DNA of 38,009 bases from an uncultured Monoglobus sp. (lineage in GTDB: Bacteria > Bacillota > Clostridia > Monoglobales > Monoglobaceae), in contig CANRGH010000022.1 of the NCBI GenBank assembly GCA_947630135.1, positions 1 through 38,009 on the forward strand, in the 5' to 3' direction. The position numbers and the translations under genes are program-made. Every line of letters starts with the position of its first letter. Positions within the stretch are counted from its first letter, which is position 1. Shown piece by piece: positions 35,074-38,009 of this stretch. Below the pieces are notes generated by a model. It saw only the letters and a program-made list of their open reading frames with translations, did not search any database and had not been told where the DNA came from.

Positions 35074-35102
35074 ATAATATCACGTTTTAAATATTTTGTC
35101 AA
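35074..35102 (-). promoter_or_regulatory. Sigma-A promoter of thrS
   Basis: On the minus strand TTGACA (35102-35097) and TATTAT (35079-35074) are 17 bp apart. Transcription would start near 35067, giving a leader of about 290 nt that includes the whole T-box. Confidence 0.8.
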
Positions 35103-35252
35103 CAGTTTTTATCTGTTTTTTAAGTCATTCTAAAAAATTCGCCAAGTTTTTCATGCGTATATTAATGCCGTGATTTACAGATAATATTGTTACAGATTTT
35201 GTTTTAAAACCAAATTTGTTTATAAAAATAAAAATAAAGGAGCGAAATATAT

Positions 35253-35789
35253 ATGAAAGCAACCGGCATCGTCAGAAGAATTGACGATTTGGGAAGAATA
35301 GTAATACCGAAAGAGATAAGGAGGACCCTTCGCATACACGAAGGCGATCCGCTGGAAATATTTACCGAAAATGACGGAGCGGTAATATTTAAAAAATACT
35401 CACCGATCGGCGAGCTGGGCGAGTTCGCGCTGCAGTACGCCGACACTCTGAACAAGTCAACAGGCCTTCTCACCTGCATCACCGACAAGGACAGCGTTAT
35501 CGCCGCCAGCGGCGCGGGCAAGAGGGACCTCAAGGAAAAGCGCGTCTCTGGCGAGGTTGAGCGCATAATGGAGAAAAAGTCGCTGTTCTGCTCGACCGAC
35601 GAGGGCGGCAGCATCAAGATAATCGACGACAGCGACAAGTACAAGGCGGGCGTTGTCGCGCCTATCGTGCATGACGGGGACCCCGTCGGCACTGTCATCT
35701 TCATCGCCGAGCCCGAAAAGAGCATGAACGAGGTTGAGCAAAAGCTTGCCGAAACCGCCGCCGGCTTCTTAAGCAAAGCCCTTGAATAG
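35253..35789 (+). CDS. spoVT: Stage V sporulation protein T, AbrB-family regulator
   Basis: SpoVT is a forespore transcription factor that adjusts sigma-G-dependent genes. The 178-residue protein starts with an AbrB-type DNA-binding swapped hairpin (MKATGIVRRIDDLGRIVIPKE), followed by a GAF-like domain (about 60-175: FALQYADTLNKSTGLL...GVVAPIVHDGDPVGTVIF). The length matches the family. AAAGGAG lies before its ATG, in AT-rich DNA divergent from thrS; a sigma-G promoter could not be identified with confidence. A clear terminator follows. Its presence suggests an endospore-forming lineage. Confidence 0.95.
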   Translation: MKATGIVRRIDDLGRIVIPKEIRRTLRIHEGDPLEIFTENDGAVIFKKYSPIGELGEFALQYADTLNKSTGLLTCITDKDSVIAASGAGKRDLKEKRVSGEVERIMEKKSLFCSTDEGGSIKIIDDSDKYKAGVVAPIVHDGDPVGTVIFIAEPEKSMNEVEQKLAETAAGFLSKALE

Positions 35790-35795
35790 GAAACA

Positions 35796-35834
35796 AATCG
35801 CAGGAACGCCGCGCTGACGTTTCTGCGATTTTTT
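35796..35834 (+). terminator. Rho-independent terminator of spoVT
   Basis: AATCGCAG-G-AACG pairs with CGTT-T-CTGCGATT (one G-T pair), followed by TTTTTT. It lies directly after the spoVT stop. Confidence 0.88.
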
Positions 35835-35840
35835 GTAATT

Positions 35841-36122
35841 CTATTCTCAGACCTACCCGAGCGGAAACGAGGACGCGGGCGAGGCATTGACTTCGTACAT
35901 AATGATACAAAATTTGAGAGAGTGCCCGATACTAAAACACATAGTTTGCCAGTTGTTTTCGCGTATATACAAAACGCGGCACAGCAGACGGCAGATGTAC
36001 AAACCCCTGCCCAGGTCGTCCGAAACGCTTCTGCTGAAACCGCTTATAATACTAACAATATATCACAAAACAGCAGTATTGTCAAGAATAATATAAGCGA
36101 AAACATTAAAAATGATAGATAA
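35841..36122 (+). pseudogene. 5'-truncated remnant resembling the C-terminus of a mobile-element polyvalent protein
   Basis: An open frame without a usable start reads GRGIDFVHNDTKFERVP, then a Gln/Ala/Thr-rich stretch, and ends NNISENIKNDR before the TAA. A GTG exists at 35922 without a ribosome binding site. The C-terminal Asn/Ser-rich tail has the same style as the tail of the gene at 36485-37207. It begins right after the spoVT terminator, as expected for the scar of an insertion or deletion. Function is not assignable and coding status is uncertain. Confidence 0.3.
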
Positions 36123-36127
36123 TTAAA

Positions 36128-36202
36128 AGAGGCTGTTCCTCACCCCATATGGGTCGCCACCAAACGGCGGACACCATAGCCGGGAGCACAGGAACAGCCT
36201 CT
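36128..36202. repeat. Structured inverted-repeat element A
   Basis: A perfect 13-bp outer inverted repeat, AGAGGCTGTTCCT (36128-36140) and AGGAACAGCCTCT (36190-36202), encloses a second long hairpin: TATGG-GTCGCC, loop ACCAAAC, then GGC-G-GAC-A-CCATA (36148-36178). It lies in an intergenic position. It has no T-run in either direction. It could be a miniature mobile element or a structured RNA. Confidence 0.6.
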
Positions 36203-36312
36203 GATAATATTAATATATCAAAAACAAAAATCATTTCGCCGAGAGATGTAACATCTGTTGATAATACTATAAAAACAATGATGAGGTCAAAAGGAATTTC
36301 AATAAAATAAAA

Positions 36313-36369
36313 GCCAGCAATGGTCGCAGAGCAGAGGGCTCCAATTGCCCAAGCTGGCAGACACCATTG
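36313..36369. repeat. Structured inverted-repeat element B, related to A
   Basis: CAATGG (318-323 of 36 kb) pairs with CCATTG (36364-36369). The adjoining bases TCGC...GC-A-GACA match element A (TCGCC...GGCGGACA). In addition GCCAGC (36313-36318) can pair with GCTGGC (36353-36358), crossing the first stem, and GGGC with GCCC inside. The crossing pairs would make a pseudoknot-like fold or alternative structures. Confidence 0.5.
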
Positions 36370-36484
36370 ATGACAATAAAAGTATACCGCAGAAAGGGGA
36401 CATTGTCAATAAAAATTCTGAAGAAAATTCTGACTATAATGTCCGGTTCAGTTTACATAGCGATGAGGACGACGGTCTTTTGCC
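36345..36484 (+). pseudogene. Short remnant with polyvalent-protein style sequence
   Basis: From a TTG at 36345 the frame reads LADTIDDNKSIPQKGD, then NKNSEENSDYNVRFSL, then acidic residues, after which it loses protein-like character near 36480 (the true open end is 36578). The phrase NSEENSDYNVRFSL is typical of hinge sequences in large phage or conjugative-element proteins. The gene at 36485 starts in another frame precisely where this one degrades, which suggests a frame change near 36475-36490. It begins inside element B. Confidence 0.3.
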
Positions 36485-37207
36485 GTGGGGTGGGACATCA
36501 TTGATTACTACGAGAGCGGAAAAATACCAGAAACTGCCGCGAGGTATGATGATATTAAGTTTTCGATCAAGAACATAGAAGGCAAAAACGGTGATTACGG
36601 TGTTGGCGTGTATCTTGACACAAATATATTCGATAATGTTAAACCGCGTAATTGGAATAAAATCCTTACAAGATATGTTTATGATAATCTTGCCGGCAAG
36701 GATGTTATCGCTTATGATCGGAACGGGAATGAAGAAATAATATCTTTTGCAAAAAAGAACGAAAGGGCTCAAAAGTCCGATGCAACAAACAGTCATAGAG
36801 TAATTGATAAACTTGCGAGAAACAGGGGAAATATTCAAGCTCTTTCGACTGTACATATTGATGAGCTTTTGCAGACCGCAAAATATGAGAGCAGCAATTC
36901 GGAGCACAGCCACCAGTGGCTTGATGAAAACGGTTGGGAATACAGAAAAACATACGTTCAAGACAAAAAAGGCAAAATATATGAAGCGACGCTTAATATA
37001 GCAAACGCAAAAGACGGCAGAAGGATACTTTATTCTATCTCAAATATAAAAGAAGTCGATGAGGGCGTCGTGCCCTCAACCCGAAACGGGAGGGGCTCGC
37101 TCACTAACCATCGACTTCTTATTGAACCTACTATACCACAAAACAGAAACGGTGTCAACAGTAATATAAGCGAAAATGATACAAATTATGAAATTATGAA
37201 GGAGTGA
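36485..37207 (+). CDS. Putative mobile-element associated PBECR-like (barnase/EndoU/RelE-like) nuclease domain protein
   Basis: The 240-codon frame opens with a GTG that has no good ribosome binding site, so it may be a fragment of a longer, frameshifted gene with 36345-36484. The region about 80-190 looks like a toxin-type nuclease fold of the phage-associated PBECR class: HRVIDKLARNRGNIQALSTV, then SEHSHQWLDENGWEYRKTY and KIYEATLNIANAKDGRRILY. Assignment to this class is from memory of the pattern and is tentative. Residues 190-240 include GVVPSTRNGRGSLTNH (encoded in element C) and a tail NSNISENDTNYEIMKE. These domains occur at the ends of polyvalent proteins of phages and conjugative elements. 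Base composition is more AT-rich than upstream housekeeping genes, pointing to acquisition. Confidence 0.5.
   Translation: MGWDIIDYYESGKIPETAARYDDIKFSIKNIEGKNGDYGVGVYLDTNIFDNVKPRNWNKILTRYVYDNLAGKDVIAYDRNGNEEIISFAKKNERAQKSDATNSHRVIDKLARNRGNIQALSTVHIDELLQTAKYESSNSEHSHQWLDENGWEYRKTYVQDKKGKIYEATLNIANAKDGRRILYSISNIKEVDEGVVPSTRNGRGSLTNHRLLIEPTIPQNRNGVNSNISENDTNYEIMKE
37050..37120. repeat. Structured inverted-repeat element C inside the 36485-37207 frame
   Basis: A perfect 12-bp outer repeat, AAGAAGTCGATG (37050-37061) and CATCGACTTCTT (37109-37120), encloses two inner perfect hairpins: GAGGGC/GCCCTC (37061-37077) and CCCG/CGGG (37080-37090). It resembles element A in size and architecture, not in sequence, but lies within a reading frame and stays open there. 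Confidence 0.55.
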
Positions 37208-37213
37208 GAAATA

Positions 37214-37402
37214 ATGGCAAGCGGCAACGAAACGTATATACTGACCGAGGCGGCGAGCGGACGAACAGTGAGGGTGCCGCTGTCGAAACTCTCGGAGTGG
37301 GAGATGGGTCAAGAGAAGATCAGACAAGGCGAGAGGCCTCAGGCTCCCGCAGAGTTTATGCGGAGACTGTTCGGAAAAGCGGACAAGCCAAGCGGCAGGT
37401 AA
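37214..37402 (+). CDS. Small conserved-style hypothetical protein
   Basis: The 62-residue product has no family I can name. It has an AAGGAG ribosome binding site nine bases before its ATG, and coding-like sequence: YILTEAASGRTVRVPLSKL, then SEWEMGQEKIRQGERP, with a basic C-terminus. The N-terminal pattern (a residue series ending in RV-P followed by a K-L-S-E-W helix) is similar to short proteins I recall near phage or conjugative genes, which is weak evidence. It starts 7 bp after the preceding gene's stop and overlaps the next frame, so all three may be one transcript. Confidence 0.6.
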   Translation: MASGNETYILTEAASGRTVRVPLSKLSEWEMGQEKIRQGERPQAPAEFMRRLFGKADKPSGR

Positions 37403-38009
37403 TAAGCGGCATCAGGGCCGAGGTTATCGCCGAAGAAGCGTATAATGATGATATGCGGGCTTTGACGAGGCGAGCCGTATCGCGCGGCGCGAAACGCGTT
37501 GTGTTCTACGTCGGAGACGCGCAGGTTTGGATGCACGGCAAGCTTAGGCGGGTGAACGGCTTTAAGCTGAACGACAATACCATAGCGGTGAGATACGACA
37601 GCGCGAAATACACGCCGGAGCAGATCATAAACCATGAGCTGGCGCATATGAGGGCAGGCAGCGCGAAATATAAAAGGGCGGCAAATATTATAAGAAACAG
37701 CTTGTCGGTCGCGGAGCAAAGGCGGATCGTGAACGAGCTATATAGCGATTATTACGAAATGGCGGACGGCAACGAGAACTACATATTTGAAGAATTTGTA
37801 TGCGATGTCCTGTCGGGCATGAGCGAATATTCCGAGAGGTTTTTGGACGTTGCCGACGGTTTCTGGAATGAGACAAACGAGGCGGCTGAGAACGCTTACA
37901 GCGCGGCGGATTATGCCGAGAGCGCCGACGCGGGAGGAGAAAGGTATTCGGCGAAATCGTCCATAAATCAAGACGACGTACAGATTTTGCAGTCGATAGG
38001 TAGGAAAAG
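37297..38009 (+). CDS. Putative zincin metallopeptidase domain protein, cut by the window end
   Basis: A frame open from 37192 to the end of the window encodes a likely metal-dependent peptidase-type domain. The visible landmarks are IRAEVIAEEAYND, RGAKRVVFYVGDAQVWMHG, the zinc motif HELAH in IINHELAHMRAG, and about 50 residues later EEFVCD, whose Glu could be the third ligand. This layout suits gluzincin-type domains in phage and conjugative-element polyvalent proteins. The tail, GGERYSAKSSINQDD, again has the hinge style of such proteins and continues beyond the window. The start is uncertain: GTG at 37297 is possible but has no good ribosome binding site, and ATG at 37453 would cut conserved-looking sequence. 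A frameshift joining it to the 37214 gene is another possibility. Confidence 0.55.
   Translation, partial: MGDGSREDQTRREASGSRRVYAETVRKSGQAKRQVISGIRAEVIAEEAYNDDMRALTRRAVSRGAKRVVFYVGDAQVWMHGKLRRVNGFKLNDNTIAVRYDSAKYTPEQIINHELAHMRAGSAKYKRAANIIRNSLSVAEQRRIVNELYSDYYEMADGNENYIFEEFVCDVLSGMSEYSERFLDVADGFWNETNEAAENAYSAADYAESADAGGERYSAKSSINQDDVQILQSIGRK

Noticed and set aside
35103..35252. Sigma-G promoter for spoVT
   Set aside because: Regulation by sigma-G is expected for the family, but no -35/-10 pair matched well enough to claim.
36128..36202. Element A as a rho-independent terminator or tRNA-like cloverleaf
   Set aside because: There is no T-run on either side, and arm lengths and loop sequences do not fit tRNA.
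36128..37120. Inverted repeats as integron attC sites
   Set aside because: The outer stems lack the required RYYYAAC...GTTRRRY ends in the correct order; no integrase is present.

Overview
The window looks like a chromosomal stretch of an uncultured, spore-lineage Clostridia (Bacillota), probably gut-associated. The evidence is a SpoVT regulator, a T-box leader on thrS, A/G-rich ribosome binding sites, sigma-A type promoters, SLH-anchored surface proteins with Pro/Thr linkers, and copper-amine-oxidase-N (CuAO-N) domain proteins. A closer placement (for example near Monoglobus-like lineages) is only a guess from the surface-protein style.

Layout. (1) 135-10864, minus strand: one giant secreted SLH protein gene of about 3,570 codons, broken into four open segments by three frame changes. 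It holds GLUG repeats, Ig-like, chitobiase-C-like and cohesin-like modules, Thr/Pro linkers, a DUF6273-like domain and three SLH domains. (2) 11116-13802, plus: hisH-hisF-folC. hisF carries a 66-bp palindromic repeat inserted in frame in its active-site loop 5. (3) 13942-15078, minus: a CuAO-N/PepSY protein and a hicBA toxin-antitoxin pair. (4) 15179-21082, minus: araB-araD-tmk-metK-rqcH, tightly packed with 8-nt overlaps. (5) 21172-25531, minus: serine hydrolase, PrsA-like foldase lipoprotein, cyclophilin, cca. (6) 25659-27950, minus: a secreted CuAO-N protein. (7) 28051-32987, plus: feoB, pyrE (own promoter) and a secreted seven-repeat RCC1 protein with a Pro/Thr linker. (8) 33034-35102, minus: thrS lacking the TGS domain, controlled by a T-box with a Thr (ACC) specifier. 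(9) 35253-35789, plus: spoVT. (10) 35840-38009, plus: an AT-richer accessory patch with remnants of mobile-element polyvalent proteins, several strong inverted-repeat structures, three copies of one linker module, and a zincin gene running off the window.

Most genes are housekeeping: histidine, folate and pyrimidine synthesis, tRNA end maturation and charging, ribosome quality control, AdoMet, iron uptake and pentose use. The least explained parts are the palindromic element inside hisF, the broken giant surface protein, and the structured accessory patch after spoVT. No rRNA, tRNA, CRISPR array or complete insertion sequence was seen.
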